The notes: generated by a model from the sequence alone, not told the origin. Counted from the first letter of the stretch, positions 9,601 through 17,230 are shown. The stretch is DNA of 64,000 nucleotides from Flavobacterium psychrophilum (GCA_945860385.1 CAMAQD010000006.1:71027-135026), one strand, 5' to 3'. A program made the numbers and translations.

Positions 9601-10159
9601 TTATTATTCCATTTGAATCAAATTCGTAATAAATTTCTTTTGAATTATCAATAAACGATTGCGATTGCGTCTCCTTCTCGGTTATTTTGTTGAATAAAAT
9701 ACCATTTTGTTGCAACAGGTTTAATTTGGAAGTAATTTGTTTGGCGGCATACTCTATAATTTTCAACTGCACATTTGAAAGTATTTTAGACTTAAAATCT
9801 AAAATGCAAATTGAACCAACTACACAGTTTTCGTCATTTACTAAGGGAAATCCAGCAAAAAAAATGAATTCTAATTCCAAAGAAGAAGATTTTTTAGATA
9901 GCTGTTTTGCATCTTTTTTTATGTCTGCAATCGTAATCACTTCTTTTTGTGCGATGACATTCTGATTGTATAACAAAATCTCTTTCGGAATTGTTAAAAA
10001 ATCAAATCCTATTGCTGTTAGCGTCTGATTACCTTTTAAGTCAAAATATGTTAAAAATGCATAGGATACTTCGCAAATGTCAGACACAAACGAAAGTGCC
10101 TCTTTGAATTCGAATTCAAAATCTAAAGATTCAAATGATTTATACTTCTCTATAATCAT
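6602..10159 (-). CDS. Large soluble GAF and six-PAS sensor histidine kinase
   Basis: The 1185-residue protein has no membrane segment. I read a GAF domain at about 15-150, six PAS/PAC units at about 165-275, 285-405, 415-540, 548-670, 676-795 and 818-935, a phospho-acceptor helix with His964 in TISHEFRTP, and an ATPase domain at about 1065-1180 with N box NLLNNAFKYS, G1 box DQGIGIP and G2 box GTGLGLY. This many PAS modules suggests it integrates several cytoplasmic cues, possibly redox, ligand or light; no cofactor-binding motif such as the LOV cysteine motif is visible. It overlaps the single receiver gene by 8 nt. The kinase core resembles that of the gene at 2505-4508, suggesting a duplicated ancestry. 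Confidence 0.9.
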   Translation of the reverse strand: MIIEKYKSFESLDFEFEFKEALSFVSDICEVSYAFLTYFDLKGNQTLTAIGFDFLTIPKEILLYNQNVIAQKEVITIADIKKDAKQLSKKSSSLELEFIFFAGFPLVNDENCVVGSICILDFKSKILSNVQLKIIEYAAKQITSKLNLLQQNGILFNKITEKETQSQSFIDNSKEIYYEFDSNGIITYVSKNWATYLGYEADEVVGESNSLFLHPEDIEMVTAFLNEGQKDIEITYRVLHKKGYFQWHTSSFKRVDKKGKFIYSGNYRDVADQIITEKINIQDKEFYEKILDQIPTDVAVFDQDHRYLYLNQAAIKNDELRKFIKGKDDFEYAKHTGRDDSSAKKRREKFLQAMESKNLIQWEDNITSPFTGLTTYHNRKLNPVFNKNGTFDMMIGFGVDITESKNTQEEILKSKQLLSSILENIAVGILVQGPQSEILENNRAACEMLGLTKDQLIGKTSYDKLWKVIHLNGTIFSPEEHPVPMAIKLLKPVKNVIMGVYRPISMDMVWLLVDAIPVFDDLGTLLYVVCSFNDITELKNIEDELKISNERFSYSSQATSDAIWDWNIINDDIFVGASYSNLFGHHFTNNIIKSQECEIFVHPEDREVYCKKLDAAIESATTNKWSDEYRYLKSDGSYAYVNDKAIIIRDYNGKAIRMIGAMQDITNKKKLEDELRESEEHFKEAFEHSPVGMALVDILGSYIEVNEKLCEILGYSNQEIKTLTFQEITYYEDLMIDLEYKKSLDLGEISNFSSEKRFIQKNKFIVWTHISVSLVKNSKNETYYIVQMIDITERKKIELQNKLLIEENNKNKAILLNEAKNMYRFLAENTVDLVCLHDLNTKFQYISPSIINVLGYQPEEMVGKSPLDYAHPDDVKYLLSRFEDFIAEKNIDNTTARFRTKDGKYIWLETRANMVEKKGIKSGFQSSSRDITTRKEEEEATEKALTKERELNELRTNLVSTISHEFRTPMTTIRTSAELIAMYIEGQNFEKAPRVEKQLNTITGEIDRIVELMNSVLTISKNDAGKTNFHPIIFDLKQLCLDVIETSFDNQKDGSSVQTYFEGDNFLVFADKNLMEYSIFNLLNNAFKYSKGSGNVVLQLSASSTNVNLQIIDQGIGIPEEDQQKLFNTFFRASNTNGIQGTGLGLYIVKTFTEKNAGKIHLESHLGVGTKVTLQFALQNTLSHD

Positions 10160-10439
10160 ATTTATTATAGTACAGATTTATTGATAAAAATATCAAAATT
10201 CTAGTTATTTAAGAATGTAAAAATAAGATTTTTTTTTAGGATGTTGTGAGGCTTTTAATCAATTAAAAAAGTTACAATATTTAACCACTTCATAAAATAT
10301 AATTTTAACAGTTATTCATTTTTCAAAAAATTTATAAAATAACATAAATTTATGTTGATATTTAATTTAAATATTAATTGTTCCCAAAATTAATAAGTCA
10401 AATTTAACTTTGTAACTTTGGATTTCAAAATTTAATGTA
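10160..10439. promoter_or_regulatory. Divergent promoter region between PAS kinase and dnaG
   Basis: This very AT-rich 280-nt gap holds two tandem TAACTTTG boxes on the plus strand, at 10405-10412 and 10413-10420, just before dnaG. A CAAAATTA sequence at 10385-10392 reads TAATTTTG on the minus strand and could serve the kinase. No other structure is seen. Confidence 0.5.
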
Positions 10440-12419
10440 TTGATTTCAAAAACCACCATAGATACCGTTTTCGAAACTGCTCGAGTAGAGGAAGTTATTG
10501 GCGATTTTGTACAATTGAAACGTGCTGGAAGCAACTTCAAAGGACTGAGTCCGTTCTCGGATGAGCGTTCACCCTCATTTATGGTTTCCCCAGCCAAAGG
10601 AATTTGGAAAGACTTTAGCTCAGGAAAAGGCGGAAATGCGGTTGCTTTCTTAATGGAACACTCACATTTTACATATCCTGAAGCTATTCGATATTTGGCC
10701 AAAAAATACAATATCGAAATCGAAGAAACCGAACTAACCGATGAAGAAAAAGCCAATACCGATGTTCGTGAAAGCATGTATTTGGTTTCTGAATTTGCCA
10801 AAGATTATTTCCATAACACAATGTTACATACTGAAGAAGGCAAAGCCATTGGCCTTTCCTATTTCAAAGAAAGAGGTTTTACGGGCGAAACTATAAAGAA
10901 ATTTGCGCTTGGATATTCGCTTGAAGCTTGGGACGCTTTTACAAAAGAAGCCATAGGAAAAGGCTATAAATTAGAATTTCTCGAAAGTACCGGATTAACA
11001 ATTGCAAGGGAAGACAGACCATTCGACCGATTTAAAGGAAGAGTAATGTTTCCTATTCAAAGTATGTCGGGAAGGATTTTGGGTTTTGGAGGCAGAATTT
11101 TGGCCAATGACAAAAAAGCGGCAAAATACCTCAATTCACCCGAAAGTGAAATCTACCATAAAAGCAAAGTCTTGTATGGGATTTTCCAAGCCAAACAAGC
11201 CATTGCCAAAGAAAATAATTGTTATTTAGTCGAAGGTTACACGGATGTAATTCAGTTCTATCAGGTTGGAATAGAAAATGTAGTCGCTTCGTCTGGAACG
11301 GCTTTGACTCCAGACCAAATCCGATTAGTCAATAGATTGACAAAAAATATTACCGTTCTTTTTGATGGTGACGCGGCGGGATTACGGGCTTCTGTTCGTG
11401 GAATCGACTTGATTCTTGAGGAAGGAATGAACGTAAAAGTTTGTGCTTTCCCCGACGGAGAAGATCCTGATAGTTTTGCCAAAAAAATGCCTTACGAAGA
11501 ATTAATCAAATATTTAGAGGAAAATTCTAAAGATTTTATACAATTCAAAGCCTCTTTGTTAATGAATGAGGCGAAAAACGATCCGATAAAAAAAGCCGAT
11601 TTGATTCGGGATATGGTGGTAAGTATTTCTAAAATTCCAGACAGAATTCAGCGCGAAATCTATATTCAGGAATGTTCTCGAATTATGGATATTTCGGAAC
11701 AAGTTTTGGTTAGTACATTAGCTCAATTGGTTCAAAAAGACATTTCTGAACTTGGAAAAAAACAAAAACAAGAGCAAAAAGCTTTCGAGGTAGTAAAAAA
11801 CGAAATGCCAATTCAGGTTCAAAAAATCGATATCCTTTATGGTTTAGAAAGAAAGATTATCGAAATACTTTTGTTGTACGGAAATAAAACAGAGGAATTT
11901 GAAGATGTCCTTCTAAAAACAAATGAAGCCGGGGAAATAGAAGATGCAATTGAAAAAAAAGAGTACAAAGTTTTTCAAAGAATTTATCTGAGCTTACAGG
12001 AAGACGAGGTCGAACTCGCAAATCCTTTATTCAGAGAGATTTACAATAACTTGATAACCTATTTTCATCAAAACGAAAACTTTAGCATCGAACAGTATCT
12101 AATGCATTTGCACCCTGACTTTGCTCAAGAAGTAACCGATATTTTGATGGCTGACGAAAAAGTAGCTTTGCATAATTGGGAAGGACAAAACATTTTTCCA
12201 AAAACAAAAGACAAAACCATAAGTCAATATGTTTCTGAAACTATTCTTACTTTGAGATGGTATCTGGTCGATCGAATTATTGAAGAAATAAAAAGCTCAA
12301 TATCTACAGAACCCGATTCTGACAACATTGAGCCTTTATCTATGGCGATGGATTACTCTAAGTTAATCAATTCTTTTTCGAAAAAATTAGGAAGAGTAAT
12401 GTCGCGATACAGCAACTAA
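10440..12419 (+). CDS. dnaG: DNA primase DnaG with ligand-less zinc-finger domain
   Basis: The 659-residue replicative primase lays RNA primers at the replication fork. The N-terminal CHC2-type fold is recognisable (SPFSDERSPSF then GKGGNAVAFLM), and the TOPRIM core has EGYTD and DGDAAG motifs. The four zinc ligands expected in the first domain are absent: Ser37, Ser40, Asp58 and Ser61 stand at the Cys, His, Cys, Cys positions. The start is a TTG at 10440; the nearby ATG at 10435 is out of frame and hits a stop at once. The C-terminal region, beyond about residue 430, should bind the helicase. It converges on the LuxR-type gene with a 4-nt overlap of stop codons. Confidence 0.95.
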   Translation: MISKTTIDTVFETARVEEVIGDFVQLKRAGSNFKGLSPFSDERSPSFMVSPAKGIWKDFSSGKGGNAVAFLMEHSHFTYPEAIRYLAKKYNIEIEETELTDEEKANTDVRESMYLVSEFAKDYFHNTMLHTEEGKAIGLSYFKERGFTGETIKKFALGYSLEAWDAFTKEAIGKGYKLEFLESTGLTIAREDRPFDRFKGRVMFPIQSMSGRILGFGGRILANDKKAAKYLNSPESEIYHKSKVLYGIFQAKQAIAKENNCYLVEGYTDVIQFYQVGIENVVASSGTALTPDQIRLVNRLTKNITVLFDGDAAGLRASVRGIDLILEEGMNVKVCAFPDGEDPDSFAKKMPYEELIKYLEENSKDFIQFKASLLMNEAKNDPIKKADLIRDMVVSISKIPDRIQREIYIQECSRIMDISEQVLVSTLAQLVQKDISELGKKQKQEQKAFEVVKNEMPIQVQKIDILYGLERKIIEILLLYGNKTEEFEDVLLKTNEAGEIEDAIEKKEYKVFQRIYLSLQEDEVELANPLFREIYNNLITYFHQNENFSIEQYLMHLHPDFAQEVTDILMADEKVALHNWEGQNIFPKTKDKTISQYVSETILTLRWYLVDRIIEEIKSSISTEPDSDNIEPLSMAMDYSKLINSFSKKLGRVMSRYSN

Positions 12420-13045
12420 ACTATTTCTAGAGTTTTGGCTTTATTTACCAAATCTACTAAGTTAGTAACGTTTAATTTTTGCAATAATCTTAATTTATAG
12501 GTACTTATTGTTTTTTCGTTGAGACCCAAAATTTTAGAAATTTCGTTGTTTTTCTTACCGTCACTCAAATACCGTAAAACTTCGACTTCACGATTAGAAA
12601 GTTTGCGGTACAAACGCTCACTTTTGTTTTGTTTGGCAATTAGCGCAAGATTCTTCTTAACGGTTTCGTCAATAATAATTTTACCTTGATTTACTTTTAT
12701 AATTGCCTGACCTAAAGTTTCTAATTTTTCTTTTTGAGAAACGAATCCCGAAACACCAGCTTTTATTGCGTTTGGTGCATAAATTTGTTCTGAAAGGTCA
12801 CTAAATATGATGATTTTTGTTTTTGGAAAATTTTTCAAAATATTTTTAACTTCAAAAATACTAGAAAGACCTTCTAATTCAAGATCCAAGATTAAGACAT
12901 CAATCTCCTTAGTAAGGAGGATATCTCTTACCATTAAAAAATTCCCTACATTGGCAACTATCGAAATACTATCGTGATCTTTGAAATACGATTTTACCCC
13001 GAAATGCACTACTGGATGGTTATTTGCTAAACAAACTTTGATCAT
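12416..13045 (-). CDS. LuxR/NarL-type response regulator with atypical receiver
   Basis: The 209-residue protein has an N-terminal receiver (about 1-120) and a C-terminal LuxR helix-turn-helix (about 145-205, LSNREVEVLRYLSDGKKNNE). The presumed phospho-acceptor Asp54 is kept in ILDLELEG. However, the acidic pair that binds magnesium is Asn8-Asn9 (LANNHP instead of the usual ADDHP), and the conserved Lys position is Gln104, with Lys105 next to it. Phosphorylation may therefore be weak or absent, and the protein may respond to another cue. No kinase gene adjoins it. It converges on dnaG with overlapping stops. Confidence 0.85.
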   Translation of the reverse strand: MIKVCLANNHPVVHFGVKSYFKDHDSISIVANVGNFLMVRDILLTKEIDVLILDLELEGLSSIFEVKNILKNFPKTKIIIFSDLSEQIYAPNAIKAGVSGFVSQKEKLETLGQAIIKVNQGKIIIDETVKKNLALIAKQNKSERLYRKLSNREVEVLRYLSDGKKNNEISKILGLNEKTISTYKLRLLQKLNVTNLVDLVNKAKTLEIV

Positions 13046-13133
13046 AATTTTAATTTTTTAGTGTTGTTTGTGTTTACGATTACGTAAAGTTAATCAAAAA
13101 ACTTTAAACTTCATAAAAAATATTAGGAAAATA

Positions 13134-13940
13134 CTACTTAATATAGTTTGAAATGACACAAACTGGAATTTCTTTCATTTTATGCTGATTTATGGTGTTC
13201 AATTTTTTATAAATATTGAAGATTATTTTTTCTCTTCCTGAAAAATTTTCGCTAATTTTTCCTTTCTCATCTTCTAGCATTGCCCATTCCAATTCATCAT
13301 AGCTAGCCCCAAGTTGATCTTCATCAGTTCTATCATCGCCAAATAATCCATCAGTTGGAGAAGCTTCTAAAATTGAATTTGGAATTTGCAAATACTTGCC
13401 CAAAGCATAAACATCCGATTTCATTAAGTCAGCAATTGGACTCAAATCTACTCCTCCATCTCCGTATTTGGTGTAAAAGCCAACTCCAAAATCTTCAACT
13501 TTATTTCCTGTACCTGCCACCAAAAGGCCATGAATTCCAGCAAAATAATACAAAGTGGTCATTCTCAATCGGGCTCGAGTATTGGCTAACGACAAATTTA
13601 CTTTATCCAAATCGGAAACAATTGGAACAATGGTTTTAAAATTTTCAAAAACCGTTGTCAAATCTGCTTCAACATTAGTAGCATTTGGAAATCTTTTTTT
13701 CAACTGCTCAATATGCTCTCGACCTCTGCTTACGTGACTTGGAGCCTGATGAATAGGCATTTCGACGCATAAAACGGTCATGCCAGTTTGTGCACAAAGG
13801 GTTGAAGTAACAGCCGAATCGACTCCTCCAGAAATCCCCACAACAAAACCATTCACTTTTGCGTTTTCAGCATAGGTTTTTAACCAATCGACGATATGCG
13901 CACTTACTTTTTCGACCTGAATAGTACTTATTTTAGTCAT
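13134..13940 (-). CDS. nadE: NAD+ synthase (ammonia-dependent type)
   Basis: This 268-residue enzyme amidates nicotinic acid adenine dinucleotide to NAD+ with ATP. The PP-loop motif SGGVDS is at residues 37-42. Other family signatures are GTGNKVEDFGVGFYTKYGDG (magnesium and substrate binding) and SPTDGL near the C-terminus. It has no N-terminal glutaminase domain, so it should use ammonia. It is divergent from gldB; the two -7 boxes abut back to back at 13972-13987. The pairing with gldB is not functionally explained. Confidence 0.94.
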   Translation of the reverse strand: MTKISTIQVEKVSAHIVDWLKTYAENAKVNGFVVGISGGVDSAVTSTLCAQTGMTVLCVEMPIHQAPSHVSRGREHIEQLKKRFPNATNVEADLTTVFENFKTIVPIVSDLDKVNLSLANTRARLRMTTLYYFAGIHGLLVAGTGNKVEDFGVGFYTKYGDGGVDLSPIADLMKSDVYALGKYLQIPNSILEASPTDGLFGDDRTDEDQLGASYDELEWAMLEDEKGKISENFSGREKIIFNIYKKLNTINQHKMKEIPVCVISNYIK

Positions 13941-13971
13941 AATACTTTGGGTTTTTAAAATCTAGGTAATG

Positions 13972-13987
13972 TATATTTGCAAAAATA
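13972..13987. promoter_or_regulatory. Back-to-back divergent promoter boxes of gldB and nadE
   Basis: A plus-strand TATATTTG box at 13972-13979 is followed directly by CAAAAATA at 13980-13987, which reads TATTTTTG on the minus strand. Both match TAnnTTTG. They face gldB (start 14085) and nadE (start 13940). The initiation regions would overlap, so the two promoters cannot be occupied at the same time. Confidence 0.55.
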
Positions 13988-14084
13988 ATAATTTTCAGGT
14001 GCTATTTCCTATATCAGTTTTAATCTTTTCTTTTTTGTGAAAAGTAGAGCATTTACATCGTTATAGTTAACAATAAATATAAAA

Positions 14085-15050
14085 ATGAAAAGAATAATTT
14101 TAGTATTTGCCCTAATATTTGCTTTCGTTTCTTGCGACAAAAAATCGAAAGTAGAAAAAGCAGTTGAAGAAATTCCGTTAGAAATTAAAGTCGAACGCTT
14201 CGACAAATTGTTTTTTGAAACAAAACCAAAAAATTTAGAACAATTAAAAAACCAATTTCCATTCTTTTTCCCGAAAGGAACTCCAGATAGCGTTTGGTTA
14301 GAAAAAATGCAAAACCCGCAATGGCGAGAATTATATACCGAAGTACAAAATAAATATTCCAATTTCGAACCGGTCAAAAAAGAATTGAACACGCTGCTTA
14401 AACACATAAAATTTTATTTTCCAGAAAATAAAACTCCAAAAGTAGTCACAGTGATTTCGGAAATGGATTACAACAACAAGGTGATTTATACAGACAGTTT
14501 ATTAATTATTTCCCTAGAATTGTATTTGGGAAAAGACCACAAATTTTATCAATTTCCCAATTATTTGAAACAAAATTTCGTGCAAAAACAAATCCTACCC
14601 GATGTTGTTTCGAGTTTTTCTATTCAAAAAATAGCTCCAATCACGGACCAATCACTATTAAGTCAAATGGTATATTTTGGAAAACAATTGTATCTAAAAG
14701 ATTTGCTTTTGCCAGATTATACTGATGCTGACAAAATAGGATATACACCAGACCAAAACAAATGGTGCGAAGAAAACGAAGGCTATATGTGGCGGTATTT
14801 TCTAGAGAATGAAATGCTATATAGCGACGATCCTAAACTGGGCAATCGCTTTATAAATCCTGCTCCATTTTCGAAATTTTATCTCGAAATCGACAATGAA
14901 TCTCCTGGAAGAGTTGGCACTTGGATAGGTTGGCAAATGGTGCGATCTTACATGAATAACAATGATGTACCCTTAGAAAAAATGCTAAAAATGAATGCAA
15001 AAGAATTATTTGAAAAATCTAAATACAAACCTAAAAAAAATGGCGAATAA
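14085..15050 (+). CDS. gldB: Gliding motility lipoprotein GldB
   Basis: The 321-residue protein has a short hydrophobic signal peptide ending at a lipobox, with acylated Cys17 in FVSCDKK, so it is a lipoprotein. The rest matches my memory of GldB, including the tryptophan-rich segment NKWCEENEGYMWRYF and the RVGTWIGWQMVRSYM region near the C-terminus. In Flavobacterium johnsoniae GldB is required for gliding and is associated with the machinery that underlies type IX secretion. gldC begins inside its last codons (11-nt overlap). Confidence 0.93.
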   Translation: MKRIILVFALIFAFVSCDKKSKVEKAVEEIPLEIKVERFDKLFFETKPKNLEQLKNQFPFFFPKGTPDSVWLEKMQNPQWRELYTEVQNKYSNFEPVKKELNTLLKHIKFYFPENKTPKVVTVISEMDYNNKVIYTDSLLIISLELYLGKDHKFYQFPNYLKQNFVQKQILPDVVSSFSIQKIAPITDQSLLSQMVYFGKQLYLKDLLLPDYTDADKIGYTPDQNKWCEENEGYMWRYFLENEMLYSDDPKLGNRFINPAPFSKFYLEIDNESPGRVGTWIGWQMVRSYMNNNDVPLEKMLKMNAKELFEKSKYKPKKNGE

Positions 15051-15375
15051 CAACACTTCAGAAATTAAAATAAATGTACAACTAGACGAAAACCGAATTC
15101 CTGAAAAATTATCTTGGGCTGCGGTTGAAGGCGGAGTAGAACTTGAAGAAGCCAAAGCCTTTATGCTCTCGGTTTGGAACAGTGACGAAAAATCTACAAA
15201 ATGTATCGAATTGTGGACGAAAGATATGTCAATGGATGAAATGAAAATCTTTTTTCATCAAACTTTGTTATCTATGACCGAAACTTTTCAAAGAGCTACA
15301 GGCGACGAAAAAATGGTAGCGACAATGCAAGATTTTTGTGATTATTTTGCTGAGAAATTGGAGTTAAAAAAATAA
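15040..15375 (+). CDS. gldC: Gliding motility protein GldC
   Basis: This 111-residue soluble protein follows and overlaps gldB by 11 nt. I place the start at the ATG at 15040, giving MANNNTSEIKINVQLDE, rather than the longer in-frame start at 14995 buried in gldB. It has no signal peptide. GldC is known in Flavobacterium as an accessory, non-essential component of gliding, always beside gldB. It ends in a helical segment. A hairpin terminator follows at 15382-15420. Confidence 0.92.
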   Translation: MANNNTSEIKINVQLDENRIPEKLSWAAVEGGVELEEAKAFMLSVWNSDEKSTKCIELWTKDMSMDEMKIFFHQTLLSMTETFQRATGDEKMVATMQDFCDYFAEKLELKK

Positions 15376-15381
15376 TTGAAA

Positions 15382-15420
15382 AATCCCAAATCCCAATTTT
15401 AATGATTGGAATTTGGGATT
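15382..15420. terminator. Bidirectional hairpin terminator after gldC and engB
   Basis: A 16-bp inverted repeat (15382-15397 with 15405-15420, one mismatch, 7-nt loop) lies between the convergent gldC and engB genes. T-rich sequence follows downstream on the plus strand. Confidence 0.75.
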
Positions 15421-15442
15421 GACTATTTTTGAAATTTGTTTT

Positions 15443-16063
15443 TTAAAACTCACTGTTGTTTTTAAAAACCTCTTGATTTACTTCGTCAATATAATTTAAA
15501 ACCTCTTCTTTTCCAGTAGATTCTGTTGCAGAAGTAACAAAATACTGAGGCATTTCGGCCCAATTATTAGCAAACATTTTCTTTTTGTAAGCAGCTATAT
15601 GAGAATCGATTTTTACTTTACTGATTTTGTCGGCTTTGGTAAAAATGATGCAAAACGGAATTTCACTTTCACCCATATACGCCATAAATTCGATATCGAT
15701 ATTTTGTGATTCGTGACGAATGTCAATCAGGACAAAAGCGCAAACGAGTTGTTCTCTTGTCTCAAAATAATCGGTGATAAATTGTTGAAAAACGGACTTA
15801 GTTTTCTTGGAAACTTTGGCATAACCATAACCCGGCAAATCGACAAGAAACCAATTGTTGTTGATTTTGAAATGGTTTATCAACTGTGTTTTTCCAGGTC
15901 TTCCAGAAGTTTTTGCTAAATTTTTATGATTGGTAAGCATATTAATCAAGGATGATTTCCCAACATTGGATCGGCCTATAAAAGCATATTCTGGCAAAAA
16001 GTCTTTTGGACATTTATCCACTTCAGAGTTGCTTACAATAAATTCGGCTGTGTTAATTTTCAT
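15443..16063 (-). CDS. engB: Ribosome biogenesis GTPase EngB (YsxC/YihA)
   Basis: This essential-type GTPase helps assemble the large ribosomal subunit. All G motifs are visible: G1 GRSNVGKSS, G3 DLPGYG, G4 TKADK and G5 SATE. I place the start at the ATG at 16063 (MKINTAEFIVSNSEVDKCP, 206 residues), as in homologues. The longer frame to 16108 would run into the neighbouring hydrolase gene. It lies 11 nt downstream of that hydrolase gene on the same strand and is likely co-transcribed. Confidence 0.94.
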   Translation of the reverse strand: MKINTAEFIVSNSEVDKCPKDFLPEYAFIGRSNVGKSSLINMLTNHKNLAKTSGRPGKTQLINHFKINNNWFLVDLPGYGYAKVSKKTKSVFQQFITDYFETREQLVCAFVLIDIRHESQNIDIEFMAYMGESEIPFCIIFTKADKISKVKIDSHIAAYKKKMFANNWAEMPQYFVTSATESTGKEEVLNYIDEVNQEVFKNNSEF

Positions 16064-16074
16064 AAGTAAAGGAC

Positions 16075-16848
16075 TTAGTGCGCTTTTAAATGTGTATGTG
16101 ATAGCCAATCTTCAAGCAAACTATTGAACTCGTCAGGACGTTCCATCATTGCTGCGTGACCGCATTTTTCTATCCAATATAATGTAACATTGGGTAATAA
16201 TTCATTAAACTCTTCGGCAACAGAAGGTGGTGTTACAAGATCATTTCTTCCCCAAATTAAGCACGTTTGAACATGCATTTTTGGTAAATCTTTCGCCATA
16301 TTATGTCGTATGGCACTTTTAGCAATTGTCAACGTTTTTATTAGTTTTATTCTATCATTTACAGATGCATATACCTCATCTACAAGTTCCTTGGTAGCCA
16401 TTTTTGGGTCATAAAAAACATCTTGTGCTTTCTTTTTTATGTATTCATAATCACCTCTTTTAGGATAACTATCACCCATAGCACTTTCATAAAGCCCTGA
16501 ACTTCCAGTTAGTACAAGACCAGCCACTTTTTCGGGATACATTTTTGTATGATATAATGCGATATGTCCTCCTAGTGAATTTCCCAACAAAATCACTCTG
16601 TCAAATCCTTTATAAGTGATAAAATCCTTCACATATCTTGCAAAAGCTTTTACGTTCGTTTTCAAAATACTTTGAGTATAAATCGGCAAATCGGGTATTA
16701 CAATTTTATATCCTTTTTCAGAAAAATAACTGGCTACAGCATCAAAATTGCTCAGACCTCCCATTAAACCGTGCAGTACAACAATCGGAGTTCCTTCACC
16801 AGCTTCATAATAGCTGTATTTACCTTCTTTTTTATAGTATTTTTCCAT
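16075..16848 (-). CDS. Alpha/beta hydrolase
   Basis: The 257-residue protein has the alpha/beta-hydrolase fold: oxyanion region HGLMGG, nucleophile elbow GNSLGG (catalytic Ser), acidic residue in WGRNDLVTPP, and catalytic His in CGHAAMMERP. It has no signal peptide. The substrate cannot be predicted from sequence. It probably forms an operon with engB, 11 nt downstream. A CAAATATA sequence at 16877-16884 reads TATATTTG on the minus strand and is a good promoter candidate 29 nt upstream. Confidence 0.88.
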   Translation of the reverse strand: MEKYYKKEGKYSYYEAGEGTPIVVLHGLMGGLSNFDAVASYFSEKGYKIVIPDLPIYTQSILKTNVKAFARYVKDFITYKGFDRVILLGNSLGGHIALYHTKMYPEKVAGLVLTGSSGLYESAMGDSYPKRGDYEYIKKKAQDVFYDPKMATKELVDEVYASVNDRIKLIKTLTIAKSAIRHNMAKDLPKMHVQTCLIWGRNDLVTPPSVAEEFNELLPNVTLYWIEKCGHAAMMERPDEFNSLLEDWLSHTHLKAH

Positions 16849-17140
16849 TCGATTTATCGCAATTTTTCAATTTCAACAAATATAGGATTTAAAAAAGAAA
16901 AAAGAATTTTTGGAATCAAATTTTATGCATTTTAATCCTTTTGTTTAAAAAGCTGTTTAAAACTTTACCGATTTCGGCCCTACAATTTCCCGTTTTTAAT
17001 TCTTTTCAATTACTGTTTAAAAAATGATGCTTTTTGCACTTTTACTATACTATTGTTTCTAAAATTCAGTAGGTCTTAACACAGTCTTAAAAAACTGCTA
17101 ATGCCCTGATTCAGTAAAAACTAGTCGATTTTGTTTTGAA

Positions 17141-17186
17141 GTGGTAAAACTTATTAACAAAGTGGGTTATTGTGGTAAATTGTGGT
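17141..17186 (+). promoter_or_regulatory. MraZ-type operator: phased GTGG(G/T) repeats
   Basis: GTGGG at 17162 and GTGGT at 17172 and 17182 are spaced exactly 10 bp apart. A fourth GTGGT lies at 17141. MraZ proteins are known to bind closely spaced TGGG-containing direct repeats in front of their own gene, one per helical turn. The repeats end 12 nt before the -7 box, so binding would interfere with polymerase. Confidence 0.75.
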
Positions 17187-17197
17187 AATAATTTTTA

Positions 17198-17205
17198 TAT
17201 TTTTG
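17198..17205 (+). promoter_or_regulatory. mraZ/dcw promoter -7 box
   Basis: TATTTTTG matches the Bacteroidota TAnnTTTG consensus, 25 nt upstream of the mraZ start and directly downstream of the phased operator repeats. Confidence 0.6.
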
Positions 17206-17230
17206 CTCTACATCATTTAAAAAATTCATC

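Larger units (their letters stand above)
16849..17230. promoter_or_regulatory. 382-bp divergent region between hydrolase-engB and the dcw cluster
   Basis: No gene is visible. The left end holds the minus-strand promoter box of the hydrolase operon (16877-16884). The right end holds the phased GTGG operator repeats and the mraZ promoter, listed separately. The middle part is AT-rich and unexplained. Confidence 0.6.

Noticed and set aside
10367..10801. 144-codon frame antisense to the start of dnaG
   Set aside because: Overlaps the strongly supported dnaG and has no recognisable domain.
14009..14407. 132-codon minus-strand frame over the start of gldB
   Set aside because: Shadow of gldB, Cys/Phe-rich product, crosses the gldB leader.
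16064..16108. N-terminal extension of EngB into the hydrolase gene
   Set aside because: Would overlap the upstream hydrolase coding sequence; family start fits the ATG at 16063.
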